From positions 62,001-126,000 of the forward strand of contig OY969722.1 in assembly GCA_963702165.1 (NCBI GenBank): DNA of 64,000 bases. Direction: 5' to 3'. The position numbers were made by a program, and so were the translations under genes. The notes below the pieces were generated by a model. That model was given only the letters and a program-made list of their open reading frames with translations. It had not been told where the DNA came from and did no database searches. Shown here one piece after another: positions 16,152 through 24,954 of this stretch. Position 1 is the stretch's first letter, and each line of letters begins with the position of its first letter. The stretch comes from Terrimesophilobacter sp963702165 (GTDB lineage: Bacteria; Actinomycetota; Actinomycetes; Actinomycetales; Microbacteriaceae).

Positions 16152-17957
16152 ATGCCCGCGGAATCTATCCCCGTGCCGACCCCGACGACGTCGCATCCAC
16201 GTTCCACTGAGCCGGAAATCCTCACCGGCTCGGGAGCGGTGCTGCGCTCGCTCGAGAAGCTCGGCATCACCGACGTCTTCGGACTGCCAGGCGGCGCCAT
16301 CATGCCGTTCTACGACGAGCTCATGTCGTCGACCACCATCCGCCACATCCTCGTGCGCCACGAACAGGGCGCAGGCCACGCGGCCGAGGGCTACGCGTCG
16401 TCCACCGGCAAGGTCGGCGTCGCGATCGCGACCTCCGGCCCCGGCGCGACCAACCTGGTGACGGCGATCGCGGATGCGCACATGGACTCTGTCCCGCTGC
16501 TCGCGATCACCGGTCAGGTGTTCTCGACCGTCATGGGCACCGACGCCTTCCAGGAAGTCGACATCGTCGGCATCACCATGCCGATCACCAAGCACTCCTT
16601 CCTGGTCCGCCGGCCGGAGGACATCCCGGCCGTATTGCAGGCAGCGCACCACATCGCGACGACCGGCCGGCCCGGTCCTGTGCTCGTCGACATCACCAAG
16701 GACGCCCAGCAGAACTCGGCACCGTTCATCTGGCCGACCGAGGTCGAGCTCCCCGGCTACCGCCCGGTGACCAAGGCGCATGGCAAGCAGGTGCAGGCTG
16801 CCGCGCGCATGCTCGCCGAGGCGAAGCGGCCCGTCCTCTACGTCGGTGGCGGCGTCATCCGGGGTCGCGCCTCGGAGGAGCTGCTCGCATTCGCCAACGC
16901 CAGCGGCGCGCCCGTCGTGACGACGCTCATGGCGCGTGGAGCGTTCCCCGACTCGCACAAGCAGCACCTGGGCATGCCCGGCATGCACGGCGCCGTGCCC
17001 GCGGTGCTCGCGTTGCAGGAATCCGACCTGATCATCTCCCTCGGCGCCCGCTTCGACGACCGGGTGACCGGCAAGCCGAGCGAGTTCGCGCCGAACGCCA
17101 AGGTGGTCCACGTCGACATCGACCCGGCAGAGATCTCCAAGATCCGCGTCGCCGATGTGCCGATCGTCGGAGACGTGAAGGACGTTCTCACCGACCTCAC
17201 TGCCGCCTACAGCGAGGTCATCAAGAAGGTGCAGCCGGACTTCACCGACTGGTGGGCGCGGATCGAAGATCTTCGCACGAGGTTCCCTCTCGGCTACGAC
17301 GAGCCCGCCGACGGCCTGCTCGCACCCCAGTACGTGATCGAGCGGATCGGTGAGCTCACCGGCCCGGAGGCGATCTATGCCGCGGGCGTCGGGCAGCACC
17401 AGATGTGGGCTGCCCAATTCATCAAGTACGAGCGGCCGAACGCGTGGCTGAACTCCGGCGGTGCAGGCACCATGGGCTACGGCGTGCCGGCGGCCATGGG
17501 CGCCAAGGTCGCCAACCCGGATCGCACGGTGTGGGCGATCGATGGCGACGGATGCTTCCAGATGACCAATCAGGAGCTCGCGACCGCGACGATCAACAAC
17601 ATCCCGATCAAGGTGGCCGTGATCAACAACTCGTCGCTCGGCATGGTGCGCCAGTGGCAGACGCTGTTCTACAACGGTCGCCACTCGTTCACCGACCTGA
17701 ACACCGGGCACGAGACCGTCATGGTGCCCGACTTCGTGAAGCTCGCGGAGGCGTACGGCGCCCTCGGCATCCGAGTCACGAAGAAGGAGGAGGTCGATGC
17801 GGCGATCAAGCTTGCGAATGAGACCAACGACCGTCCGGTCGTCATCGACTTCATCGTGAGCGCCGACGCGATGGTGTGGCCGATGGTGCCGCAGGGAGTC
17901 GGAAACTCGAATGTGCAATACGCCCGTGACAAGGCGCCGGAATGGGAGGACGAGTAA
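16152..17957 (+). CDS. ilvB: Acetolactate synthase, large (catalytic) subunit
   Basis: A 601-residue ThDP enzyme that condenses two pyruvates, or pyruvate with 2-ketobutyrate. The ThDP-activating Glu is in VRHEQGAGHAAEGYA (about residue 76). The FAD-linked middle domain has SLGARFDDRVTGKP, and the ThDP/Mg motif is DGDGCFQMTNQELATA...NNSSLGMVRQW (about residues 463-500). It begins 38 bases after ilvD with an upstream GGACACTGAAG. Its stop overlaps the ilvN start (TAATG). No leader-peptide attenuator is visible in the short gap. Confidence 0.96.
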   Translation: MPAESIPVPTPTTSHPRSTEPEILTGSGAVLRSLEKLGITDVFGLPGGAIMPFYDELMSSTTIRHILVRHEQGAGHAAEGYASSTGKVGVAIATSGPGATNLVTAIADAHMDSVPLLAITGQVFSTVMGTDAFQEVDIVGITMPITKHSFLVRRPEDIPAVLQAAHHIATTGRPGPVLVDITKDAQQNSAPFIWPTEVELPGYRPVTKAHGKQVQAAARMLAEAKRPVLYVGGGVIRGRASEELLAFANASGAPVVTTLMARGAFPDSHKQHLGMPGMHGAVPAVLALQESDLIISLGARFDDRVTGKPSEFAPNAKVVHVDIDPAEISKIRVADVPIVGDVKDVLTDLTAAYSEVIKKVQPDFTDWWARIEDLRTRFPLGYDEPADGLLAPQYVIERIGELTGPEAIYAAGVGQHQMWAAQFIKYERPNAWLNSGGAGTMGYGVPAAMGAKVANPDRTVWAIDGDGCFQMTNQELATATINNIPIKVAVINNSSLGMVRQWQTLFYNGRHSFTDLNTGHETVMVPDFVKLAEAYGALGIRVTKKEEVDAAIKLANETNDRPVVIDFIVSADAMVWPMVPQGVGNSNVQYARDKAPEWEDE

Positions 17958-18463
17958 TGAGCCACGTACTGTCACTGCTCGTCGAGGACAAACCGGGTCT
18001 GCTCACGCGTGTCGCCGGCCTGTTCGCTCGACGCGGCTTCAACATCGAGAGCCTCGCCGTGGGCAAGAGCGAGATCCCGGGCTTGTCCCGGATCACCGTC
18101 GTCGTCGACGTCGAGGAACTGCCGCTCGAACAGGTCACGAAGCAGCTGAACAAGCTCGTCAACGTCATCAAGGTCGTCGAACTGGACCCGACGCAGACGG
18201 TCGAGCGCGAGCACATGCTCATCAAGGTGAAGGTCGACAACTCGACTCGCAGCGCGATCCTCGAGGCGACCAACCTGTTCCGCGCCCGCATCGTCGATGT
18301 GGCGACGGATGCGCTGGTGATCGAGGTCACCGGCGACACCGCCAAGGTGCAGGCGCTGCTGCGCGTGCTCGAGCCACATGGCATCAAGGAGATCGCCCAG
18401 TCCGGGCTGCTCGCCATCGGCCGCGGGCCGAAGAGCATCACCGACCGCGTCTTCAAGAATTGA
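17957..18463 (+). CDS. ilvN: Acetolactate synthase, small (regulatory) subunit
   Basis: A 168-residue IlvN/IlvH with an N-terminal ACT domain (HVLSLLVEDKPGLLTRVAGLFARRGFNIESLAVG) that binds valine for feedback control, and the C-terminal ALS_ss_C domain ending in GLLAIGRGPKSITDRVFKN. ATG 17957 overlaps the ilvB stop and has GGGAGGA 8 bases before it. It pairs with IlvB. Confidence 0.96.
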   Translation: MSHVLSLLVEDKPGLLTRVAGLFARRGFNIESLAVGKSEIPGLSRITVVVDVEELPLEQVTKQLNKLVNVIKVVELDPTQTVEREHMLIKVKVDNSTRSAILEATNLFRARIVDVATDALVIEVTGDTAKVQALLRVLEPHGIKEIAQSGLLAIGRGPKSITDRVFKN

Positions 18464-18520
18464 CGGGCGCCGGCACGGCCGCCCGCTAGAGACATCCGAT
18501 CAAGCAAGGAGAAACAACTA

Positions 18521-19546
18521 ATGGCTGAGATCTATTACGACAAGGACGCCGACCTGTCGATCATCCAGGGCAAGAAGGTGGCCGTCATCGGCTACGGCTC
18601 GCAGGGACACGCGCACGCGCAGAACCTGCGCGACTCGGGTGTCGAGGTCAAGATCGGCCTGAAGCCCGACTCGAAGTCGAAGCCGAAGGCCGAAGAGGCT
18701 GGGTTCGAGGTGCTCCCGAGCGCCGAGGCCGCGAAGTGGGCGGATGTCGTCGTCATCCTCGCGCCGGACCAGCACCAGCGTGCGCTCTACGCCGAGGACA
18801 TCCGTGACAACCTCGAGGCGGGCAACGCGCTCGTCTTCGGGCACGGCTTCAACATCCGGTTCGGCTACATCGAGGCACCGGAGGGCGTCGACGTGATCAT
18901 GGTCGCGCCCAAGGGCCCCGGCCACACGGTGCGCCGCGAGTACGAAGCCGGCCGTGGTGTGCCGGTGATCGTCGCAGTGGAGAAGGACGCGACCGACAGC
19001 GCCTGGCCGCTCGTGCTGAGCTACGCGAAGGCGATCGGCGGTCTTCGGGCCGGCGGCATCAAGACCACCTTCACCGAGGAGACCGAGACCGACCTGTTCG
19101 GTGAGCAGGCGGTGCTCTGCGGCGGTGTCTCGCAGCTCGTCCAGTACGGCTTCGAGACCCTCACCGAGGCCGGCTACCAGCCGCAGGTCGCCTACTTCGA
19201 GGTGCTGCACGAGCTCAAGCTCATCGTCGACCTCATGTGGGAGGGCGGCATCGCCAAGCAGCGCTGGAGCGTCTCCGACACCGCGGAGTACGGCGACTAC
19301 GTCTCCGGTCCGCGCGTGATCGACCCGCACGTCAAGGAGAACATGAAGGCAGTTCTCGCCGACGTGCAGTCCGGCGCATTCGCGGAGCGCTTCATCGCCG
19401 ACCAGGACGCCGGCGGGCCGGAGTTCAAGGAGCTGCGCGCCAAGGGTGAGGCCCACCCGATCGAGGCGACCGGCAAGGAACTGCGCGCCCTGTTCGCGTG
19501 GAAGCAGCAGGACGACGACTACGTGGACGGCTCCGCCGCCCGTTAG
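18521..19546 (+). CDS. ilvC: Ketol-acid reductoisomerase (NADP+)
   Basis: A 341-residue class I KARI. The Rossmann motif is VIGYGSQGHAHAQNLRDSGV (about residues 22-41), the NADP-loop SKSKPKAEEAG is compatible with NADPH, and the catalytic Mg ligands lie in the knotted C-terminal domain (FGEQAVLCGG, ELKLIVDLMWEGG). AAGGAG precedes ATG 18521. It sits 57 bases after ilvN and presumably is co-transcribed with ilvBN. A long inverted repeat follows its stop. Confidence 0.97.
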   Translation: MAEIYYDKDADLSIIQGKKVAVIGYGSQGHAHAQNLRDSGVEVKIGLKPDSKSKPKAEEAGFEVLPSAEAAKWADVVVILAPDQHQRALYAEDIRDNLEAGNALVFGHGFNIRFGYIEAPEGVDVIMVAPKGPGHTVRREYEAGRGVPVIVAVEKDATDSAWPLVLSYAKAIGGLRAGGIKTTFTEETETDLFGEQAVLCGGVSQLVQYGFETLTEAGYQPQVAYFEVLHELKLIVDLMWEGGIAKQRWSVSDTAEYGDYVSGPRVIDPHVKENMKAVLADVQSGAFAERFIADQDAGGPEFKELRAKGEAHPIEATGKELRALFAWKQQDDDYVDGSAAR

Positions 19547-19560
19547 GTCCGTCTCGCGCC

Positions 19561-19666
19561 CGCTGGTTGAGGGTCGCGAAGCGACCGTCTCGAAACCAGT
19601 CCGCACAGCACTCTCGGTGTGTGGCTGGTTTCGAGACGATCGACTCCGTCGATCCCTCAACCAGCG
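19561..19666. repeat. Long inverted repeat with nested hairpins after ilvC
   Basis: The left arm begins CGCTGGTTGAGGG and ends CGTCTCGAAACCAG (19561-19598). The right arm begins CTGGTTTCGAGACG and ends CCCTCAACCAGCG (19625-19666). Each arm has a short internal hairpin (TCGCGAAGCGA; ATCGACTCCGTCGAT). The outer arms are nearly perfect complements. It resembles the dispersed GGTTTCGAGACG-type elements common in Microbacteriaceae, and may also terminate ilvBNC transcripts. Confidence 0.85.
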
Positions 19667-19675
19667 GGGCGCGGC

Positions 19676-19681
19676 TAGAGT
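19676..19681 (+). promoter_or_regulatory. -10 element of a leaderless promoter (small membrane gene pair)
   Basis: TAGAGT ends 7 bases before GTG 19689. No ribosome site is present, which fixes the start of the downstream pair. Confidence 0.5.
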
Positions 19682-19688
19682 TGCTCGC

Positions 19689-20069
19689 GTGCCCGTGGAT
19701 TCTGACGACGAAGCCCTCAGCTGGGGCGACGAGTCCGACCCCAGCCACGCCGCGGCGCCGACAGCAGAACCGGGCGAGGCGGATGCCGCGGCAACCGGCT
19801 CGCTCGCCCTCGTCGCCTACGGAATCTTCGCCGGCCTCTACCTGCTGTACACGATCGGCTGGGTGCTGGCATCCATCCGGAACCCGATCCCGGTCGGCGG
19901 GATCCTCCCGGTGATCCTGTACCAGCTGGGCGAGTTCCTGGCTATCGCGGCGCCGACACTCTGGGCGGCATCCGTCGCCGTGTTCACGCGCCACAAGCGC
20001 CCCGCAACCCGGGTGCTGTGGCTGCTGATCGGCGCCATCGTCCTCATCCCATGGCCGCTGATCGCATGA
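19689..20069 (+). CDS. Small membrane protein with acidic N-terminus
   Basis: A 126-residue protein. It has an acidic, disordered N-terminus (VPVDSDDEALSWGDESD, Ala/Glu-rich to about residue 38) and then three hydrophobic helices (ALVAYGIFAGLYLLYTIGWVL, LPVILYQLGEFLAIAAPTLWAASV, VLWLLIGAIVLIPWPLIA). GTG 19689 is supported by the leaderless -10. The stop overlaps the next start by ATGA, so the two proteins are probably made together. It resembles DNA polymerase III subunit gamma-neighbour type hypothetical membrane proteins of Microbacteriaceae only in general form; function is unknown. Confidence 0.65.
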   Translation: MPVDSDDEALSWGDESDPSHAAAPTAEPGEADAAATGSLALVAYGIFAGLYLLYTIGWVLASIRNPIPVGGILPVILYQLGEFLAIAAPTLWAASVAVFTRHKRPATRVLWLLIGAIVLIPWPLIA

Positions 20070-20434
20070 CCGAGTCGATTCGAACCCCGGATGCCACACC
20101 CGGCCACCTCGATTGGGTGCGCGTCGCGATCGCGGCGGCCTTCGGGCTGCTGTTCGCGTACGACCTGTTCGAGGCGATCTCCGACGCGATCGGCGTCGTG
20201 ACCAGCATCAATCAACTCAACGAGCTCGCAGCGGAAGCCGATGTCGCACCACTCGGTATTCCGTGGGCGGCGATCGTGGTGAACCTGCTCCTGCCCGTGG
20301 GGCTCTACATCGTCGGGCTCATCGTGGGCTACGGGCGCGGTCGCCTGCCGCTCGTCCTATCACTGGGGACCGCCCTCGCGGTGGTCGCAGCTGTCACCTT
20401 GAGCGTCAACGTGCTCGCCGGTTACCTCACCTAG
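20066..20434 (+). CDS. Small membrane protein coupled to the preceding gene
   Basis: A 122-residue protein with three hydrophobic helices (VRVAIAAAFGLLFAYDLFEAI, WAAIVVNLLLPVGLYIVGLIVGYG, LVLSLGTALAVVAAVTLSVNVL) and a short soluble loop between the first two. ATG 20066 overlaps the previous stop by four bases. Size and topology match its partner, suggesting a two-component membrane unit; no family was recognised and function is unknown. Confidence 0.65.
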   Translation: MTESIRTPDATPGHLDWVRVAIAAAFGLLFAYDLFEAISDAIGVVTSINQLNELAAEADVAPLGIPWAAIVVNLLLPVGLYIVGLIVGYGRGRLPLVLSLGTALAVVAAVTLSVNVLAGYLT

Positions 20435-20537
20435 CGACGCGTAACCGGCGGCGAGCCGGAACGGCCTGCATTACAGTTGTCCTGTCGCGCCCGCGTGCGC
20501 CGCGACGTTCCCCTCCTATCCGGCGAAGGATGCTTTC

Positions 20538-22127
20538 GTGGCGAAACCGATCGTGCTGATCGCAGAAGAACTCTCACCCGCTACCGTCGACGCCCTCGGG
20601 CCCGACTTCGACGTGCGCAACATCGACGGCACCGACCGTGCGGCGCTGCTCGAAGCGCTCCCGGAGGCGAGCGCGATCCTCATCCGTTCTGCCACCAAGG
20701 TCGACGCCGAGGCCATCGCGGCCGGACGCAAGCTGAAGGTCATCGCCCGCGCGGGCGTAGGACTCGACAACGTCGACGTCAAGACGGCAACCGAGGCGGG
20801 CGTCATGGTCGTCAACGCGCCGACCTCCAACATCGTGTCAGCGGCGGAGCTCGCCATCGGCCACCTGCTGAGCCTGGCCCGGCACATCCCGGACGCCAAC
20901 GCGTCGCTCAAGGCGGGGGAGTGGAAGCGCTCCAGGTACACCGGCACGGAGCTGTATGAGAAGACCATCGGAATCGTCGGGCTCGGCCGCATCGGCACGC
21001 TCGTCGCCCAGCGCCTCGCGGCGTTCGACACGACCGTCGTGGCGTACGACCCGTACGTGACGCCGACTCGTGCGCAGCAGCTCGGGGTTCAACTGCTGAG
21101 CCTCGACGAGCTCATGCAGCAGGCCGACTTCATCACCGTGCACATTCCGCGCACGCCAGAGACGACCGGTCTCATCGGGCGCGAGCAGTTCGCCATCGCC
21201 AAGCCCAACCTTCGTATCGTCAATGCGAGCCGCGGCGGCATCGTCGACGAGCATGCCCTGTACGAGGCGCTGCGCGACGACCGCATCGCAGGCGCGGGGC
21301 TCGACGTGTTCGTCACCGAGCCGCCGACCGATTCACCGTTGCTCGAACTGGACAACATCATCCTCACGCCGCACCTCGGCGCGTCCACCGACGAGGCCCA
21401 GGAGAAGGCGGGCGTCTCGGTGGCCCGCTCGGTGCGGCTCGCCCTCGATGGTGAGCTGGTCCCGGATGCCGTAAACGTCGCTGGCGGCGTTATCGACCCG
21501 ACCGTTCGTCCGGGCATCCCGCTGATGGAGAAGCTGGGGCAGGTGTTCGCTGGACTGGCCCAGCGCCCGGTCACCAGCATCGACGTCGAGATCCGCGGCG
21601 AGATCGTGGACTTCGACGTCAGCGTTCTGAAGCTTGCCGCCCTCAAGGGCTACTTCACGAACATCGTGAGCGAAGCAGTCTCCTACGTGAACGCGCCGCT
21701 GCTCGCCGAGCAGCGGGGAATCCCGGTGCGCCTGATCACCGACGCCGAGAGCGAGGAGTACCGCAACCTGCTCACCATCCGCGGCGGCCTCGCGGACGGC
21801 ACGGAGGTGTCGGTGTCGGGCACACTGATCGGCACCAAGCAGGCGGAGAAGATCGTCGCAGTGAACGGCTACGACGTCGAGGTGCCGCTCGACGAGCACC
21901 TGATCGTCATGCTCTATACCGACCGGCCGGGCATCGTCGCGATCTTCGGCAAGGAGTTCGGCGACGCCCAGATCAACATCGCGGGCCTGCAGATCAGCCG
22001 CAAGGAGGCCGGCGGCCAGGCGCTGTCGGTGCTCACCGTGGACTCGCCGGTCTCCGAAGAACTCATCGAGACGGTGGGGCGGGCGATCGACGCCGACTAC
22101 ATTCGTCAGATCGACGTAGTCGCCTGA
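20538..22127 (+). CDS. serA: D-3-phosphoglycerate dehydrogenase
   Basis: A 529-residue type I PGDH, the first step of serine synthesis from 3-phosphoglycerate. The substrate-binding domain is followed by the NAD-binding motif GIVGLGRIGTLVAQRLAAF (about residues 147-165), the catalytic Arg in NASRGGIVDE (about residue 231) and His in LTPHLGAS (about 280). An intervening domain (about 318-450) and a C-terminal ACT domain (about 455-529, VMLYTDRPGIVAIFGKEFGDAQINIAGLQ) allow serine control, as in mycobacterial SerA. It starts at GTG 20538. Confidence 0.96.
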   Translation: MAKPIVLIAEELSPATVDALGPDFDVRNIDGTDRAALLEALPEASAILIRSATKVDAEAIAAGRKLKVIARAGVGLDNVDVKTATEAGVMVVNAPTSNIVSAAELAIGHLLSLARHIPDANASLKAGEWKRSRYTGTELYEKTIGIVGLGRIGTLVAQRLAAFDTTVVAYDPYVTPTRAQQLGVQLLSLDELMQQADFITVHIPRTPETTGLIGREQFAIAKPNLRIVNASRGGIVDEHALYEALRDDRIAGAGLDVFVTEPPTDSPLLELDNIILTPHLGASTDEAQEKAGVSVARSVRLALDGELVPDAVNVAGGVIDPTVRPGIPLMEKLGQVFAGLAQRPVTSIDVEIRGEIVDFDVSVLKLAALKGYFTNIVSEAVSYVNAPLLAEQRGIPVRLITDAESEEYRNLLTIRGGLADGTEVSVSGTLIGTKQAEKIVAVNGYDVEVPLDEHLIVMLYTDRPGIVAIFGKEFGDAQINIAGLQISRKEAGGQALSVLTVDSPVSEELIETVGRAIDADYIRQIDVVA

Positions 22128-22143
22128 CGAGGTAATGCGCCGC

Positions 22144-22206
22144 GCGCGGGTCGATCATCCACGCGCGCGTCGAATTCGACCCGCGCATGGAGGTTCGTCC
22201 CGCGCG
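22144..22206. repeat. Dispersed palindromic repeat, family 2, copy A
   Basis: A 63-base element bounded by GCGCGGG and CCCGCGC and centred on GTCGAATTCGAC. It aligns without gaps to a second copy at 58191-58253. Copy A lies between the convergent serA and DUF6458 genes. Confidence 0.7.
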
Positions 22207-22245
22207 TGGTGGGTGTGCGGTTGCGCGCTCCGCGCAGACAGAGGA

Positions 22246-22280
22246 CCGCCCCGCGGTGCAACCGATGCTCCGCGGGGCGG
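22246..22280. terminator. Strong bidirectional hairpin between serA and the DUF6458 gene
   Basis: CCGCCCCGCGG (22246-22256) pairs perfectly with CCGCGGGGCGG (22270-22280) across a 13-base loop. The position between convergent stops suits bidirectional termination; there is no T-tract. Confidence 0.65.
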
Positions 22281-22294
22281 CCTGCTAGACGTCG

Positions 22295-22549
22295 TTAGAG
22301 CGTCGGATCGACGTCGCTGCGCGTCTCACGCTGCACGGTGCGGTCACCGGTTCCCCCGACCTCGCGCACGGTCTCGACGCTTGAACGGCGTCGAAGCACC
22401 AGAACCAACGAAATCAGGAAGACGACCACTCCAGCGATCATCAGGATCCAGCCAATCAGATCCAGGTTGACGAACTGAACCTCGAAGTTCAGCGCGAAGG
22501 TGACGATGGCGCCGATCACGAACAAGACGATTCCGGTTCCAATTCCCAC
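22295..22549 (-). CDS. DUF6458-family two-TM membrane protein
   Basis: An 84-residue protein starting MGIGTGIVLFVIGAIVTFALNF. It has two TM helices (about residues 4-20 and 31-52) separated by VQFVNLDLIGW, then RRRSS and a polar tail. The MGIGxGIxLxVxGAI opening and the second helix match the actinobacterial DUF6458 family, whose function is not established. The gene is monocistronic and convergent with serA across a hairpin. Confidence 0.8.
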   Translation of the reverse strand: MGIGTGIVLFVIGAIVTFALNFEVQFVNLDLIGWILMIAGVVVFLISLVLVLRRRSSVETVREVGGTGDRTVQRETRSDVDPTL

Positions 22550-22702
22550 GATCGATCCTTTCTGTTCGCCGATGCCCGACCCATCGAGAGCCGAACTGGC
22601 GTTGTGTGAATCAGACTCGCAATCCTCCTTGGGAGCCTGCTGAGAACCGCCTGCGCGCTAATGTTGCATGCACACCCCCCCGCAGAGCCGGAGTAGCCAA
22701 GC

Positions 22703-23764
22703 ATGCCCAGAAACATCTCTCTCGCCGTCATCGGCGGAGACGGAATCGGCCCGGAGGTCACCGCAGAAGCACTCAAGGTGCTCGAAGCCGCGGTGCCCGC
22801 CGACGTGACGATCGACGCGACGCAGTACCCATTCAGCGCCGGACACTACCTCGACACCGGTCGGGTACTGGACGACGCTGACCTGGAGGCGCTGCGCCAG
22901 CACGATGCGATCCTTCTCGGAGCTGTCGGCGGCGACCCCCGCGATCCAAGGCTCGCGGGCGGGCTGATCGAGCGAGGACTGCTTCTCAAGCTCCGGTTCG
23001 CCTTCGACCACTACGTCAACCTGCGACCGGGGCGGCTCTTCCCGTCAATCGCGTCGCCGCTCGCCAACCCGGGCAACATCGACTTCCTGGTGGTCCGCGA
23101 GGGCACGGAGGGTCCATACACAGGCAACGGGGGAAGCATCCGGGTCGGTACGCCGGCCGAGGTCGCCACCGAGGTCAGCGTCAACACCGCGTACGGGGTC
23201 GAGCGGCTCGTGCGGTTCGCGTTCCGCACCGCGACCGAGCGGCGGAACAAGCTCACCCTCGTGCACAAGACGAACGTGCTGACTTACGCCGGTTCGCTCT
23301 GGCAGCGCACCGTCGACAGCGTCGGGGCCGAGTTCCCGGGGGTCGCAGTCGACTACCTGCACATCGACGCGGCCACCATCTTCCTGGTCACCGACCCTTC
23401 GAGGTTCGACGTGATCGTCACCGACAACCTCTTCGGCGACATCCTGACCGACCTCGCGGGCGCAGTCTGCGGCGGGATCGGCCTGGCCGCATCCGCCAAC
23501 ATCAACCCGGACGGCACCTTCCCAAGCATGTTCGAGCCCGTGCACGGTTCGGCGCCGGACATCGCAGGGAAGCAGGTCGCTGACCCGACCGCCGCCATCC
23601 TGTCGGTCGCGCTGCTGCTGCAGCAGCAGGGACTCCCGGATGCCGCGGCGCGGGTCACCGACGCCGTCACGGCCGACCTCGAGTCGCGAGGATCGGATGC
23701 GCGCAGCACCACGCAGGTGGGCGACGCGATCGTTGCGCTCATCAAAGGAGCGCAGAATGGATGA
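22703..23764 (+). CDS. leuB: 3-isopropylmalate dehydrogenase
   Basis: A 353-residue NAD-dependent beta-decarboxylating dehydrogenase of leucine synthesis. It has the N-terminal GGDGIGPEVTAEALKVL, the substrate-binding region LLLKLRFAFDHYVNLRPGR, the catalytic Tyr in TEGPYTGNGG and Lys in LVHKTNVL, and the Mg-binding DNLFGDILTDLAGAVCGGIG (about residues 240-259). GGAG lies upstream of ATG 22703. It is followed directly by ilvE, so the leucine dehydrogenase and the branched-chain transaminase are co-expressed. Confidence 0.96.
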   Translation: MPRNISLAVIGGDGIGPEVTAEALKVLEAAVPADVTIDATQYPFSAGHYLDTGRVLDDADLEALRQHDAILLGAVGGDPRDPRLAGGLIERGLLLKLRFAFDHYVNLRPGRLFPSIASPLANPGNIDFLVVREGTEGPYTGNGGSIRVGTPAEVATEVSVNTAYGVERLVRFAFRTATERRNKLTLVHKTNVLTYAGSLWQRTVDSVGAEFPGVAVDYLHIDAATIFLVTDPSRFDVIVTDNLFGDILTDLAGAVCGGIGLAASANINPDGTFPSMFEPVHGSAPDIAGKQVADPTAAILSVALLLQQQGLPDAAARVTDAVTADLESRGSDARSTTQVGDAIVALIKGAQNG

Positions 23765-23804
23765 GTCCGGTTTCTCCCGGACAGCACAGAGCGAAGGATT
23801 GGCG

Positions 23805-24911
23805 ATGGCCTCAACACAGACGGATGCAGCACTCGAATTCCAGGTGACACGGAACCTGGTCGCGAAGAGCCCGCAAGAACGTGCAGAGATCCTCGCCAAC
23901 CCGGGCTTCGGCAAGAACTTCACCGACCACATGGTCGACATCTGCTGGAGCGCGGGCGGCGGCTGGCACCGGCCCCGCGTGCAGCCTTACGGCCCGATCA
24001 CCCTCGACCCCGCGGCCGCGGTGCTGCACTACGGGCAGGAGATCTTCGAGGGCCTGAAGGCGTACCGTCACGCGGATGGGTCGATCTGGACCTTCCGGCC
24101 CGAGGCCAACGCCCAGCGCATGCAGCGTTCCGCGCGGCGGCTCGCCCTGCCCGAGCTGCCGGTCGAGTACTTCATCGACTCGCTGCACCAGCTGATCGCG
24201 GTCGACGGGGACTGGGTGCCATCCGAGCCGGAGACCAGCCTGTACCTGCGGCCGTTCATGTTCGCCAAGGAAGCGTTCCTCGGCGTGCGTGCCGCGCACA
24301 AGGTCGCCTACTACCTGATCGCGAGCCCGGCCGGAGCCTACTTCCACGGCGGTGTTGCGCCGGTGTCGATCTGGCTGTCGACGAACTACTCGCGCGCAGG
24401 CAAGGGCGGCACCGGGGCGGCGAAGACCGGCGGCAACTACGCCGCGTCACTGCTGCCGCAGGAGGAGGCCGCCGCGCAGGGCTGCGCCCAGGTGATGTTC
24501 CTCGACTCGGTCGAGGGCAAGTACATCGAGGAGCTCGGCGGGATGAACGTTGTGCTCGTCTACAAGGACGGCCGCGTGGTCACGCCCGACTCGGCGAGCA
24601 TCCTCGAGGGCATCACGCGCGACTCCATCCTGAAGCTCGCCGAGGACCGCGGCCACACGGTGGAGCGCCGCCAGGTCACCATCGACGAGTGGCGTGAGGG
24701 CGCGGCATCCGGGGACATCGTCGAGGTGTTCGCGTGCGGCACGGCTGCGGTCGTGACGCCCATCGCGCAGCTCAAGGCCGCCGACTTCACCATCGGCGAC
24801 GCGGATGCGCAGCCGGGCGAGTTGACCATGTCGCTGCGGCAGGAGCTCACCGACATCCAGTACGGACGCGCCCTGGACAAGCACGGTTGGATGCACCGCC
24901 TGGACGCCTGA
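23805..24911 (+). CDS. ilvE: Branched-chain amino acid aminotransferase
   Basis: A 368-residue fold-type IV PLP enzyme for the final step of valine, leucine and isoleucine synthesis. The PLP Lys is in GTGAAKTGGNYAASLL (about residue 206), with YGPITLDPAAAVLHYGQEIFEGLKAYR near the N-terminus and EVFACGTAAVVTPI near the end. Two starts are credible: ATG 23805 (GAAGGA upstream, giving the usual 368-residue length) and ATG 23757 (AAAGGAG upstream, overlapping the leuB stop, adding 16 residues). The former matches the family better. Confidence 0.95.
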   Translation: MASTQTDAALEFQVTRNLVAKSPQERAEILANPGFGKNFTDHMVDICWSAGGGWHRPRVQPYGPITLDPAAAVLHYGQEIFEGLKAYRHADGSIWTFRPEANAQRMQRSARRLALPELPVEYFIDSLHQLIAVDGDWVPSEPETSLYLRPFMFAKEAFLGVRAAHKVAYYLIASPAGAYFHGGVAPVSIWLSTNYSRAGKGGTGAAKTGGNYAASLLPQEEAAAQGCAQVMFLDSVEGKYIEELGGMNVVLVYKDGRVVTPDSASILEGITRDSILKLAEDRGHTVERRQVTIDEWREGAASGDIVEVFACGTAAVVTPIAQLKAADFTIGDADAQPGELTMSLRQELTDIQYGRALDKHGWMHRLDA

Positions 24912-24941
24912 CCCAAGGAAAGGCGGGCCGCCCCGGGCGGG

Positions 24942-24947
24942 TACGCT
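24942..24947 (+). promoter_or_regulatory. -10 element of a leaderless promoter (FAH-family gene)
   Basis: TACGCT ends 7 bases before GTG 24955, which lacks a ribosome site. It suggests the gene is separately transcribed from ilvE. Confidence 0.5.
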
Positions 24948-24954
24948 TGATCGG

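Noticed and set aside
16041..17975. 644-codon minus-strand open frame opposite ilvB
   Set aside because: Arises from high GC and codon bias of ilvB; no recognisable motif and it spans the ilvD-ilvB junction.
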